Part shown: piece by piece, positions 38,907 to 47,476 of the stretch
How the letters are laid out: each line of letters starts with the position of its first letter
Numbering within the stretch: the stretch's first letter is position 1
Source: JALZCH01 sp036387315
Lineage (GTDB): Bacteria > Acidobacteriota > Blastocatellia > Pyrinomonadales > Pyrinomonadaceae
NCBI GenBank assembly: GCA_036387315.1
Contig: DASVTY010000074.1
Span: 1 to 61,729 of the forward strand
DNA: 61,729 bases
Reading direction: 5' to 3'
The notes under the pieces: model-generated
Database searches by the model: none
The model's input: only the letters and a program-made list of their open reading frames with translations
Told to the model about the DNA's origin: nothing
Translations under genes and position numbers: made by a program

Positions 38907-40196
38907 TTAGTTGACACGCATTGCTGCCGTCAGAGCGTCCAACCCATTCGCCTGGAGCACCCCTTGCGCGACCGGCGATGTGGGATCAATCTCCCAATCG
39001 GTAATCGTGCTGTCTCCGCTGCCCCAATTGCGCACAAACTCCTGATTAAAAGCCTGGTCGTTGCTTTTGTTCCAGAGGGAATCAAATTGATTCTCCGCAT
39101 CGCGGCTGTTCCAAACAGCCTGCGCCGTCGCCGCAATGCGAGAGGAAAACATGTTACCCAGCGCTTGCTGAACAGTCTTTTCAGACACATACCGCAGCAA
39201 CACCCCCCTGCCGCCTACATAGTCAGTGCCATATTCACTCCCAAAACTGCACCGGAAGGGAGCTTCCCGGAGGACTTTGTCCATGTTGCCGAACAGATAA
39301 ATGCTGACGCCTACTGAGAGCATGACGAGAAGATCGCGGACGCTGCTCTCAAATGCGGCTGGGTCAAAACCGGGCATCTGATTCGTCTGCTGCAATGCCG
39401 ACAGGTCATCCCTAACCAGAAGCAACTCGGACAGTGCCGCCAGCATAAGCCCCTGGTCGCCGGTCCAGACCCATCCCTTTTTCCACGTCGGGTATGTCTG
39501 GTTGTCATAGTCGGGTTTAGCCATCGGGCGTTCATGAATTAGCCCGTAAGGTCCGGGAAGAATCCGCAGGTAGTAACCATCGTCTTCACTTTGATAGTTG
39601 TTCAGGAACCATGTGCTGAACCACTTGTACTGCGCATACGCCATTGAGAGATAATTCGCCGCGGCTCCCGGGTTCGTGCCCTTGACAGCGTTATAAAGCC
39701 GCAGCGAGAGCACCATCAGATTGGTATTTGTGACTGTATTCTTGGTGCCGTAACCTTGCGTCTTCTTTCGTTCGGGCGAAACATTGCCGCAGCCGTGAGG
39801 AACCGGTCGGGCGGAATCGGTCGCGTCGTAGCCCGTCTGTCGCATCTGTTCCCAGCAGCGTTCAGCCCGCGCGAGATAATCGTTCGCACGGGTCCGGTCG
39901 CCGACTCGAAGCAGGTAGTCACGCGCCTCCAGGCAAGAGATGCCGCACCACCCGTAATCATCGCTCCAAACGCCTTCGCCGCCGATAACTCCATCGAAGA
40001 ACGTGGAATTTGTGTTAATCATCTCATTCCTCAATAACGACATTTTTTCAACCTCCGGGTCTCCGGGGAAGCGCTGCTCTGCCGCGTTCACAAAGCAGAG
40101 AAAAGCGTGGAAGGTGTTTGACCGCTTCCAAAAATCGTCGAAATTCCACACGCTCTTAAATCTCTCGAAACCACCTATGACCCATGTCTTCTCCAT
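38907..40196 (-). CDS. Leaderless GH76 (alpha-1,6-mannanase)-like protein
   Basis: A 429-residue protein with the (alpha/alpha)6-barrel look of GH76. WNFDDFWKRSNTFHAFLCFV opens it. EGVWSDDYGWCGISCLEARD carries the adjacent Asp pair (D79-D80) typical of GH76 catalysis. Later motifs are NTNLMVLSLRLYNA, KGWVWTGDQGLMLAALSEL and a C-terminal helical tail. No signal peptide or membrane helix is present, which is unusual for a GH76 enzyme. GH76 acts on alpha-1,6-mannan of fungal walls. It is separated from the eCIS sheath by the GH75-like gene; a cargo role is inference only. Confidence 0.6.
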   Translation of the reverse strand: MEKTWVIGGFERFKSVWNFDDFWKRSNTFHAFLCFVNAAEQRFPGDPEVEKMSLLRNEMINTNSTFFDGVIGGEGVWSDDYGWCGISCLEARDYLLRVGDRTRANDYLARAERCWEQMRQTGYDATDSARPVPHGCGNVSPERKKTQGYGTKNTVTNTNLMVLSLRLYNAVKGTNPGAAANYLSMAYAQYKWFSTWFLNNYQSEDDGYYLRILPGPYGLIHERPMAKPDYDNQTYPTWKKGWVWTGDQGLMLAALSELLLVRDDLSALQQTNQMPGFDPAAFESSVRDLLVMLSVGVSIYLFGNMDKVLREAPFRCSFGSEYGTDYVGGRGVLLRYVSEKTVQQALGNMFSSRIAATAQAVWNSRDAENQFDSLWNKSNDQAFNQEFVRNWGSGDSTITDWEIDPTSPVAQGVLQANGLDALTAAMRVN

Positions 40197-40445
40197 TTTT
40201 GTTTCCTCCTAAGTTAAATTGTTGTTTCAGCGGAGATAAAACTTCAGCTTTTTAGAATGTTATGGCTTTGAAGCCGGATTTTTGTTCAATAAAAACGATG
40301 GTCTCCGCTTATCTCTTAACGCCCCGAATCGAACGAAAACCTATCATCGAAAAAGAATAAGGGAGAATTCGATCTCCCTTAATCAATTTTTAATGATTTA
40401 ATGAAGTTTAAACCATTAAAGACTTCTCCGGCGGAATTGGAATTA
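40197..40445. other. AT-rich intergenic stretch
   Basis: Between the start of the GH76-like gene and the remnant Cys-rich gene I see AT-rich sequence but no coding frame, RNA gene or strong repeat. Confidence 0.5.
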
Positions 40446-40825
40446 CTAAGCACATAATCCGTTAGTGCAGATATATGAAGGACACTGCCGTCCTGCATAG
40501 CACTCCCGGCTTCCTAAATAACATTGCCCGTTTTCGCAACGCCATCCGGGGAACAGTGAGCGTCAATACTGCATAAGCCGCCGCGTCCGCCGCCTCTCTA
40601 GTAGTCACAAAAAAGCATGCAATGGTTAAACATATCATTGCAATCTTGAAGACAGGACTGATCTGAGTCGCATCCGAGCCTGCAAGCTACTCGTTCGTCA
40701 ACACATTCAGTGCAATCATATGCCTGATGAGCAGCGTTTGTTCGGTCAGAAACCAACCAGCCCAAACAAAACAAAAGCACAGCCAATGTTAGAAACTTTC
40801 GCAAAAGTCTTCCGTTATTTTTCAT
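40446..40825 (-). pseudogene. Decayed Cys-rich secreted protein (stop codon plus frameshift)
   Basis: ATG 40825 with GAGAGG upstream starts a frame with a signal peptide and Cys pairs (DCTECVDERVACRLGC, QSCLQDCNDMFNHCMLFCDY) that ends at a TAG at 40598 after 75 residues. The same frame continues as RGGGRGGLCSIDAHCSP; then a shift of one base at a C run near 40546 restores a frame GWRCENGQCYLGSRECYAG and RQCPSYICTNGLCA ending at 40446. Adding one C gives an uninterrupted Cys pattern, so this is one longer gene with two lesions. The 75-residue product may still be made. Confidence 0.6.
40598..40825 (-). CDS. Short secreted Cys-rich protein (intact 5' part of the decayed gene)
   Basis: A 75-residue product with a hydrophobic signal segment (FLTLAVLLFCLGWLVS, cleavage near TNA) and eight Cys in pairs in the mature part. 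I do not recognise a family. It may be a truncated remnant; see the longer pseudogene entry for the continuation. Confidence 0.5.
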   Translation of the reverse strand: MKNNGRLLRKFLTLAVLLFCLGWLVSDRTNAAHQAYDCTECVDERVACRLGCDSDQSCLQDCNDMFNHCMLFCDY

Positions 40826-40905
40826 ATTTCGACCTCTCAACTGTTTTCAAAGAAAATGTTTTTCTGCCGTGACTGAAGATACCGGCGAGCATAAAGTTGA
40901 TCGCC

Positions 40906-41088
40906 TTATAGCCTTGTCCATACTTCAGCCTCCTTTTCAGGTGAAAGCATTCCCACCCATGAATCCGTAATGATTCCGTCATTATTAACCAGTATTAAAG
41001 TATGCGTTCCTCTCGCACTAAGGGAGGAAAGTGCCGCTTGCCTAACATCTGAAATCCCCACTCTGCAAAATCGCAGGGTGAAAATCAA
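40906..41088 (-). pseudogene. C-terminal fragment of a thioredoxin-fold/redoxin protein
   Basis: The frame reads VRQAALSSLSARGTHTLILV followed by NNDGIITDSWVGMLSPEKEA, the ending of TlpA/redoxin-like proteins (GTPTLILV...GKL.PEKE). The usual cis-Pro (GTPT) is His here. The front half, with the CxxC site, is missing. Immediately upstream in another frame is the start of an integrase-like protein, so the fragment was joined to foreign sequence near 41070. The ATG at 41088 is probably fortuitous. Confidence 0.5.
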
Positions 41089-41143
41089 GATAAAGACTGC
41101 GTTTGCCGTCTTTTATCTTCTTTTCGCGGAGGGTAACTTTCAT
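41042..41143 (-). pseudogene. N-terminal fragment of a tyrosine recombinase (integrase)
   Basis: ATG 41143 starts a 33-codon frame MKVTLREKKIKDGKRSLYLD followed by FHPAILQ and a stop at 41042. This matches the arm-type DNA-binding opening of Bacteroidetes-type integrases (VTLRxKKLKDGRxSLYLDxY). The catalytic domain is absent. It is a scar of a mobile element that truncated the adjoining redoxin gene. Confidence 0.5.
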
Positions 41144-41312
41144 GTGTGCCTTAATTAATTTAAAATTATGCGAAATGCACGAATAAGGTACAAGAAGATA
41201 CAAAATAAATCAAAAAGCTACAAAACGAAAATAAAAGAGAGGTCGAGATAATCAAGGAAACATAAGGACGATTTTATTTTTACTGGTGATTTCCATCGTG
41301 TTGTTTTGTTAA

Positions 41313-42263
41313 TTATACATTGGGAATCCAAAAGTCGCCGTCGCCGGTTTTGACTTTTTTCAAACCGAGCGAAGGCAAATCGTCTTCTTTGACGCCTAAG
41401 AAAGTGAAATGCGGCGCGTCGCCTTTGACGGTGCGAAACCAGCCGTGCTCTGCCATAATCTTTCTTACTTGCTTATCGCCGAACTCGTTGGCGTCGAAGG
41501 CGAGCATCGAGAGATGCTGCGACGCGCCGGGCGCGGCGACCGAGTAAAGAATAGAGTTGTTGAAAAAGGTGTTGAAGAAAATTCCGTCTTTTTCGAGTTC
41601 GAGAACGGCGGTGACTTGCTCTCTAATCGGCAAAGCCTTTAACTCCCAGATTTGGTCGACTGTTATTCTGCCGCGATTTTGCCAGTAATCGAGCGCCGGA
41701 TAAAATCTGGAATTCCAGAGCCGAATCGTATCTTCATACAAACGGCGTCCGGCTTCCGCCCCGTCGCGCGGCGTGATGTCGAGATTTTCGGCGAGCGCGG
41801 CTTCGCGTGCGGCGATCAGCGCGTGCATCGCCGCCGGCTGCAGCTCGATTTTCGCGCCCGCAATTTCGGCAGTCGCCGAAGTCGCTTTGGTTTGAAACTG
41901 CAAAACCTGTTTGGCATCGGTAAAAATGCAAACCGGCGGCGGCAGAACTTTGTCGTGGCGCGCCAGAAAAACCGCGCCGTAATCTTCTAGAATGCGTCGT
42001 TCGAGCGCGTCTTCGCGGTTACAAAGCGTTTCGGTTTTAATGCCGCGCTTAGCGAGAATTTCTTTTAAAACGTCGTAAAATTTATTTTCTGATGATGTGT
42101 CAAAAGTTTCGATGTTCATCGCCGCTGTATTTATGAAGTTGTTTTTATCTGTTTTGATCGTCTGGCTGATAACGATTTGCCCGCAAGCGGCGACAATCAG
42201 ATTTGCCACCAAAACCGTAAACGATTTTTTTGAGACAAGAGATAATAAGTTGAGCTTTCGCAT
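41313..42263 (-). CDS. Secreted M15-like D-Ala-D-Ala carboxypeptidase-type protein
   Basis: A 316-residue protein with an N-terminal hydrophobic segment (FTVLVANLIVAACGQIVI). The C-terminal third has APGASQHLSMLAFDANEFGD, which fits the SxHxxxxAxD zinc site of M15 peptidases, and WFRTVKGDAPHFTFLGVKED, which fits the C-terminal His ligand. The middle (RLYEDTIRLWNSRFYPALDY) is helical. It is probably a periplasmic enzyme that trims peptidoglycan peptides, or a related domain of the family; the call rests on two motifs. It lies in a run of cell-wall genes. Confidence 0.6.
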   Translation of the reverse strand: MRKLNLLSLVSKKSFTVLVANLIVAACGQIVISQTIKTDKNNFINTAAMNIETFDTSSENKFYDVLKEILAKRGIKTETLCNREDALERRILEDYGAVFLARHDKVLPPPVCIFTDAKQVLQFQTKATSATAEIAGAKIELQPAAMHALIAAREAALAENLDITPRDGAEAGRRLYEDTIRLWNSRFYPALDYWQNRGRITVDQIWELKALPIREQVTAVLELEKDGIFFNTFFNNSILYSVAAPGASQHLSMLAFDANEFGDKQVRKIMAEHGWFRTVKGDAPHFTFLGVKEDDLPSLGLKKVKTGDGDFWIPNV

Positions 42264-42312
42264 CGGGCAATACGTTTTGACTGGTTTTTAATCGAATAAA
42301 ATCAGCTTTCCT

Positions 42313-42972
42313 TCAAGATTCGGGGACGAGGAGTTTTGAATAAACATAACCGCCGACGCTCGGACAATAATGCCAGTCGTTTGTGTTGCCGAGTTGCTCG
42401 CCTTTAACTACGCTTTCGCAGGAAATTCGAGTTCCGGGAAAAAGGCGTCCTTTTTCCGCGCTTTTTGTTGTAGCGGCGGCGCGAACCGAAGTAAAACCGT
42501 CTGATGTTTGAGCGACTCTAAAATACCGCGCTTTTTCCTCGATTGTAAACGGCATTGTCGGCACGGTTTTTGGCGTAACGCGCGATTCGGTATTGGTTAA
42601 AGGCGTGGATTTTAAATTCGGCGTCGGCGAAACGGGGATTGATACGCTCCGTCTCGGTTCGGGCGTGCCTTTTGTTTGTTCGTTTGCGTTCGGCTTTTCT
42701 TTTATCCGTTGATAAACAACAAAAACCGCAACGCTTCCGACAAGCATCAGCGACAGTAAAATCACCAATCCGACAAGAAGCGGATTAATGCCGCTCCGAG
42801 CTGCGGGCTGCTGCGCGTAATACTGCGCTATGCTGTTGTTTGGGATTTGCGGCGACGCGGCGAGCCTTGTCGCTTCAGGGTCTGGGACGGACGCCAAAGA
42901 TGCTCCGTCGGAAAGACAAAAAAATAAACTTTCGTCTTCATACGTTTGTCTGCATTGCGGGCATTTTTTCAT
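42313..42972 (-). CDS. Zinc-ribbon membrane protein with an SH3-like domain
   Basis: A 219-residue protein. An N-terminal zinc ribbon (KKCPQCRQTYEDESLFFC) is followed by a low-complexity stretch, a single membrane helix (about residues 64-88, LLVGLVILLSLMLVGSVAVF), a Pro/Thr linker and a C-terminal SH3b-like domain (FRVAQTSDGFTSVRAAAT, GYVYSKLLVPES). This zinc_ribbon-TM-SH3 architecture is common in Acidobacteriota. It may bind wall peptides; no enzyme site is visible. Confidence 0.75.
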   Translation of the reverse strand: MKKCPQCRQTYEDESLFFCLSDGASLASVPDPEATRLAASPQIPNNSIAQYYAQQPAARSGINPLLVGLVILLSLMLVGSVAVFVVYQRIKEKPNANEQTKGTPEPRRSVSIPVSPTPNLKSTPLTNTESRVTPKTVPTMPFTIEEKARYFRVAQTSDGFTSVRAAATTKSAEKGRLFPGTRISCESVVKGEQLGNTNDWHYCPSVGGYVYSKLLVPES

Positions 42973-43091
42973 CGCCTTTTCTCCGAAATGCTTTCAGCAG
43001 TTGATATTAAAACAAGGCGGCGTTTTCCGAAAAGCGAAAATGCACAAAAACTTGCCTTTAAGCTAATTAAAATTATAAACTCGCGCTGATT

Positions 43092-43832
43092 ATGGCGCGA
43101 ACGGTCAAGCTCAATTTTGTTTTAGCGGCATTAATTCTGACGGCGGCGGTGGGCGGCGGCATCGGTTATCTGTTCGGATTGCGGCATCAAACGCCGCAGC
43201 CAACCGCAAACATCAATTCAAACGTCGCCGAGCCGACTCCGATTTTAACACCGGCAGTTACCGAAACCGTTTCGCCGACGCCCGAACCTCAACCGAGCGC
43301 GGAACAAGCGCCTTCTCCATCGCCTTCAATTTCCCCAACAAACGCAAACCCGCCGAACGAAACAACTGCACCGTCATCCGGCAATGCGCTGATGATTCCG
43401 GTCGCAGGCATCAGGAAAACCGATTTGCAGGACACTTTTACCGCAGCGCGTTCGGGCGGGCGCGCTCACGACGCGATTGATATTATTGCGCCGCGCGGAA
43501 CGCCGGTGGTTGCCGCAACCGACGGCGAAATCGTTCGCTTTTTCGACAGCGAACGAGGCGGAATCACTATTTACCAGCACAGCGCAGACAAGCGTTTGAT
43601 GTATTACTACGCGCATCTCGAACGACGCGCCGACAACATCCAGCCCAAACAATTTGTCAAACAGGGAACTGTTATCGGTTATGTCGGCGATACGGGAAAT
43701 TCCGGTGCGGGAAATTTTCACCTGCATTTCGCCATCTGGACGATTGACGACCCGAAACGCGATTGGGACGGCACGAATATCAATCCTTACCCGTTACTCA
43801 AAGACGGCATTGAAAACAGCGGCGGAAAATAA
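43092..43832 (+). CDS. M23-family peptidoglycan endopeptidase
   Basis: A 246-residue protein with an N-terminal membrane anchor (LNFVLAALILTAAVGGGIGY) and a Pro/Thr-rich linker. The peptidase domain has the zinc ligands: GRAHDAIDIIAPRGTPVVAA (HxxxxD), YYYAHLERRAD and NFHLHFAIW (HxH). The spacing and length agree with LytM-type peptidases. It is likely periplasmic and cleaves peptide cross-links. It lies 95 bases before the L,D-transpeptidase gene, in a cell-wall cluster. Confidence 0.92.
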   Translation: MARTVKLNFVLAALILTAAVGGGIGYLFGLRHQTPQPTANINSNVAEPTPILTPAVTETVSPTPEPQPSAEQAPSPSPSISPTNANPPNETTAPSSGNALMIPVAGIRKTDLQDTFTAARSGGRAHDAIDIIAPRGTPVVAATDGEIVRFFDSERGGITIYQHSADKRLMYYYAHLERRADNIQPKQFVKQGTVIGYVGDTGNSGAGNFHLHFAIWTIDDPKRDWDGTNINPYPLLKDGIENSGGK

Positions 43833-43927
43833 AAGCGGCAAATTGGAAATGGGCATAAAGATTGCTCTCATTGCTGTGGGGCGAAAAAACGTCTCGATTT
43901 AATTCAGCAGTTTTTGGAGCAATAAGA

Positions 43928-45364
43928 ATGATCTTTAAAGTCAAGCAAGGTTTTATAGCAAGCGGGCTTCTTACAGTCGTCGGTCTTTTAGCCGCCTGCG
44001 AACAGCCAGCCAACCTCAACACAACCGTTAATTCAAATGCCAACAACGCGACGCCGATAGCTGCGGCATCGCCGGTCACAACGCCGCAAGCCGCAAATCC
44101 GCGCGCCGAAGCTAATTTGCCCGTCACGCTGCCGGTTCTGGACGCGATGTTTGCGGATGAGAGCTTCGCAGGCGAATTAAAATCGAAGCTCAGTTTAACC
44201 GACGAACAAATCGGGCGTTTGCGAACAATTTCGCGCGAATCGGTAGGAAATTTGAGCGAATCGGAAACCGACGAAGCGGCAGGCTCTACGACCGAAGCGC
44301 TGAAACGCGCGCAGGAACAGATTCGTTCCGTCATAGGCGAAGACAAAGCCGCGCAGCTTGCCGGTCTGGTGCGCGAACGCTGGCAGCAAGGCGGTTTTGA
44401 AGAAACGGCTGCCGGTGGAGAGCAAAAACCGAGCGGCATTCCGAGCGATACACGAATTGTCGTCAACGCTCCGGCTTATCGAATGGATTTATTCAAAGAC
44501 GGACAGCTCGTCCGCAGCTATAAAATCGGAATCGGTTACCCGGAATTTCCGCTTCCCGTCGGAATGCGAAAAGCGGAAACGCTGATTTTTAATCCGACGT
44601 GGACGCCGCCGGACGAGCCTTGGGTGAAAGGCAAGATTGAGCCAGGCAAAAAAGTCGAAGCCGGAAGCGCGCTTAATCCGCTGGGACCGATCAAAATTCC
44701 AATCGGTTCGCCGTCTTTGATTCACGGCGGGAAAAATCCTGCGCGCCTCGGCGGTTTCGCTTCGCACGGCTGCGTCGGTTTGACCAACGACCAAGTGCAG
44801 CAGGTCGCGCTCGATCTCGCGCAGTTGACCGGAACTCAGGTAACTGCGGAAGACGTTAAAAATCACCTGAAAAACAAAACCGAAACGAAAAACGTCAAGC
44901 TCTCGCAACCGATTCCGGTCGAGCTGCGTTACGAAACGATTGTCGCCGAAGACGGAAAGTTAAAGATTTTCCGCGACGTTTACGAGCGCGGCACGAACAC
45001 CGAAGAAAATTTGCGCGCCGTCTTGCAGGCTCAAGGAGTTGCGTATGACAGTTTGAGCGAGCAGGAACGGGCGAAAATCTCCGAAGCGCTCAAACAAATG
45101 GCGCGCGACCCGGCGGGAAATCCGGTCGAGGCAATGCCTGCCGGAAGCGTGAATAACAACTCGAACAAAAACGTCAAGGAAACGAAAACAATCAAAGGCG
45201 CGAAAGAAGCGACGATTGAAATCGCGGCTTTGAAAGGAAAAGGCTATCCGGCTCCGGTTGATTTAAACACAGGTGGAAAATCGGCGAAACCGCTGGGCGC
45301 GACCGCCGGAAAAAACGCGAACACCGGAAATACAAACACTTCAGGTCAAAACAAGCGCTTTTAA
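43928..45364 (+). CDS. L,D-transpeptidase (YkuD) lipoprotein
   Basis: A 478-residue protein from ATG 43928, with GGAG about 10 bases upstream; the longer frame to 43862 lacks a site. A lipobox (LLAACEQ) follows a hydrophobic segment, so it is a lipoprotein. The YkuD domain at about residues 180-300 has APAYRMDLFKDGQLVRSYKI, SPSLIHGGKNPARLGGF and the catalytic SHGCVGLTN. It makes 3-3 peptidoglycan cross-links or attaches proteins. The C-terminal tail is Lys/Asn-rich. A palindrome (45380-45419) follows. Confidence 0.92.
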   Translation: MIFKVKQGFIASGLLTVVGLLAACEQPANLNTTVNSNANNATPIAAASPVTTPQAANPRAEANLPVTLPVLDAMFADESFAGELKSKLSLTDEQIGRLRTISRESVGNLSESETDEAAGSTTEALKRAQEQIRSVIGEDKAAQLAGLVRERWQQGGFEETAAGGEQKPSGIPSDTRIVVNAPAYRMDLFKDGQLVRSYKIGIGYPEFPLPVGMRKAETLIFNPTWTPPDEPWVKGKIEPGKKVEAGSALNPLGPIKIPIGSPSLIHGGKNPARLGGFASHGCVGLTNDQVQQVALDLAQLTGTQVTAEDVKNHLKNKTETKNVKLSQPIPVELRYETIVAEDGKLKIFRDVYERGTNTEENLRAVLQAQGVAYDSLSEQERAKISEALKQMARDPAGNPVEAMPAGSVNNNSNKNVKETKTIKGAKEATIEIAALKGKGYPAPVDLNTGGKSAKPLGATAGKNANTGNTNTSGQNKRF

Positions 45365-45379
45365 AGTTATCGAAAGAAG

Positions 45380-45419
45380 CGTCAAACGCGGCTGACAAAT
45401 TTGTCAGCCGCGTTTGACG
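45380..45419. repeat. Perfect 40-bp palindrome after the L,D-transpeptidase gene
   Basis: Two 20-base halves (cgtcaaacgcggctgacaaa and its complement) abut with no loop, followed by TTAAAA. A terminator role is possible, but the T run is short. Confidence 0.75.
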
Positions 45420-45450
45420 TTAAAATCTCCGTTTCAGACCGGCGCGCGAT

Positions 45451-45478
45451 TTGAGATTTGCGCGGCGTTGTCTATAAT
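45451..45478 (+). promoter_or_regulatory. Candidate sigma70-type promoter for the lipoprotein gene
   Basis: TTGAGA (45451-45456), a 16-base spacer and TATAAT (45473-45478) lie 40 bases before the ATG at 45518. Match and spacing are good; no experimental support. Confidence 0.5.
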
Positions 45479-45517
45479 CCGTTTAAATTATCTTAATTTT
45501 GAAGAAACGGAATAAAA

Positions 45518-46108
45518 ATGCGAATCAATAAAAACCTTTTGCCAATCTTGTTTGTGATCATCGGATTTGTGGTTTTATCCGCTTGCCAGAGCAGTGCGAG
45601 CAAAACCGGGGCGCTGACTGAGGCATATAAAAATTTATATGATGCGGTCAAAAGCAAAAACACCGAAAACATCAAAGCGAATATGTCAAAAGCGACTGTG
45701 GACTTTGCTTTGACAGTTGCCGGAATGCAAAAGAAAACGCCGGAGGAAATGTTTAGAAACGGGTTGATTCAATCAACCACTTCCGAAAAACTGCCACCGA
45801 CTCGTAATGAGCGCATAAAAGACAATATGGGCGCGCTTGAGGTACAGGAAGCAAACGGCACTTGGCAAGACGTGCCGTTTATTTTAGAAGACGGGCGGTG
45901 GAAATTAGCTGTCGGCGACCTTTTTAACGGAAGCTACAAAAAACCTGCGCCGTCTCAAGCCGAAACCGAAGCCAACAATAACGTGCCGCAGATTATTCCC
46001 GCTCCTGACATTACTAATACGAATGCGACGATGCCGAATATGAACTCGGCACCGAAAATTCCTACTGATAAAAAACAGCCGCCAGCAAATAAGCCTGAGA
46101 AAAAATGA
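45518..46108 (+). CDS. Lipoprotein of unknown function
   Basis: A 196-residue protein with a lipobox (VLSACQSS). Residues 25-145 (TEAYKNLYDAVKSKNTENIK, FILEDGRWKLAVGDLFNGSY) read like a small alpha/beta (NTF2- or DUF4878-like) domain. The C-terminal 45 residues are a Pro/Asn/Lys linker. It overlaps the next gene by 4 bases, so the two are co-transcribed. Confidence 0.75.
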   Translation: MRINKNLLPILFVIIGFVVLSACQSSASKTGALTEAYKNLYDAVKSKNTENIKANMSKATVDFALTVAGMQKKTPEEMFRNGLIQSTTSEKLPPTRNERIKDNMGALEVQEANGTWQDVPFILEDGRWKLAVGDLFNGSYKKPAPSQAETEANNNVPQIIPAPDITNTNATMPNMNSAPKIPTDKKQPPANKPEKK

Positions 46109-46455
46109 ACGAAACCGATTTAATTCGGGAAATCGCGGTGACTTATCGAAAACACGGCTGGATTTTGCGGCGCGTTTTGCTCAAGAAAGAATTGCTCGAA
46201 AAATCGGGCGATTCTTTCGAGGCGGGCGCGCCGACAGTCGTTGCGGAGGTGAACGCGCTTCTGTTTTCACGCGCTTCGGGGAAAACAGGCGAAGCCTGGG
46301 AATTGCGCCTCGTTAGTCCGACGCCTTTTGCTCTTTTTGAGATTTTCAGCGCGGATATTTCCGAAGATGAGCGCAATCGTCGCTTGTTTGAAATGGAAAA
46401 ACGTTTAAAAGAACGAGGCGAAAAGCGATTGAAAGAGGGTATTCTTAAACAGTAG
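46105..46455 (+). CDS. Small conserved protein of unknown function
   Basis: A 116-residue protein. Translational overlap (ATGA) with the lipoprotein gene suggests coupling. It has mixed helix and strand (LIREIAVTYRKHGWILRRVL, EAWELRLVSPTPFALFEIFS) and a charged C-terminus. No family is recognised. Confidence 0.65.
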   Translation: MNETDLIREIAVTYRKHGWILRRVLLKKELLEKSGDSFEAGAPTVVAEVNALLFSRASGKTGEAWELRLVSPTPFALFEIFSADISEDERNRRLFEMEKRLKERGEKRLKEGILKQ

Positions 46456-46474
46456 AGAGCTTGTCGAAACTGTC

Positions 46475-46568
46475 AACTATCAATTATAAACTGTGAACTG
46501 TCTTGCAAAGAAGCTAAGGTTTTATGCAAAGACAGTTTACAGTTTAGAGTTTACAGTTTAGAGTTTGC
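46475..46568. repeat. Inverted repeat of aaactgt words
   Basis: Copies of ctgtgaactg and aactgtc on one side face cagtttacagtttagagttt on the other. The same word family occurs at 59687-59769. Confidence 0.65.
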
Positions 46569-46693
46569 CTGTTTGGTTATGTGAAAATCTTGAGAAAGAT
46601 TCTTTTTACAGTTCGGACGGCTAATGGTAAAATTCGATTTGGGCAAATTTAGGTTCGGCAGATTTTTGAACCTTTTTTTGTCAGTTGAAAAGA

Positions 46694-47314
46694 ATGACGA
46701 TTAAAGATTTTGGCACGCGAGTCGCAGATGTATGGGAAGGCTTGCGACCGGGAACCCGGCGAATGGTAGTCGGCGCGATGTTGCAGCAAACGCCGTCGAC
46801 GGCTAGCCCAAGTGCCGGTCAAAAATTTTACTACGACGCTCAATCCGATTGGGAATTGAGTCGTCTTTTAACCGCCCTCGACGACCGCGCGACGGATGCC
46901 GAAGCCAGAAAAAACCTGACAAATTTACGCGAACTGCGCCGCATCGCAGATGCGACCGCGCGCGTTTTGGAAACCCAAACCGAATCAGCCGAAATTTTTA
47001 TTCAGCTCGTCGAGCGCGCCCTCTTGCGCTACGATTACGCGCGCGTTGATATGCTCGCCGACGCCTTGACGGCGCGTTTTTCCGCCGCCGAAGTTTGTGA
47101 AATCGTTCGCCAAGCCGAACACGCGCCGGTTCGCGCGCTGGCTTTTGAAGCTCTCGCGCAAATTCCGGTTTCGCGGCTTTACCCGCTTATTGACGACCCG
47201 CTTTACGCCGATATTGTTCGCATCGCGCTCGAACAGCAAGCCTTTGAGTTCGAATCGGAAGAAGCTCGAATGCTGCTCGAACAACTGATGGCGGAAGAGC
47301 TTTTCGGCGACTAA
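46694..47314 (+). CDS. Conserved protein of unknown function, helical
   Basis: A 206-residue protein from ATG 46694 (MTIKDFGTRVADVWEGLRPG); a TTG at 46685 in the same frame is less likely. The sequence is rich in Ala/Glu/Arg helices (EFIQLVERALLRYDYA-like, AEHAPVRALAFEALAQIPVS). Repeat-like helix pairs suggest a HEAT or TPR-like solenoid, but no profile is certain. No signal or membrane segment. It ends 163 bases before the HtrA gene. Confidence 0.65.
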   Translation: MTIKDFGTRVADVWEGLRPGTRRMVVGAMLQQTPSTASPSAGQKFYYDAQSDWELSRLLTALDDRATDAEARKNLTNLRELRRIADATARVLETQTESAEIFIQLVERALLRYDYARVDMLADALTARFSAAEVCEIVRQAEHAPVRALAFEALAQIPVSRLYPLIDDPLYADIVRIALEQQAFEFESEEARMLLEQLMAEELFGD

Positions 47315-47359
47315 AGCCGACACTCCTCAAAAAAGTTTCGCCGCGCCCGTATTTTTCGT

Positions 47360-47365
47360 TATAAT
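47360..47365 (+). promoter_or_regulatory. Candidate -10 box upstream of the HtrA gene
   Basis: TATAAT lies 112 bases before the start codon at 47477; the -35 box is weak. A long leader containing AAGGAG precedes the ATG. Confidence 0.3.
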
Positions 47366-47476
47366 CTCAACACAACCAAAATCTTCGTTTTGAAATCAAA
47401 GAACGAGCTTTCGGTCATTTAATTTAATAATTTGTTTTAATCGCCGGAAAAATAAGGAGCCGAAAAGAAAAACGAG

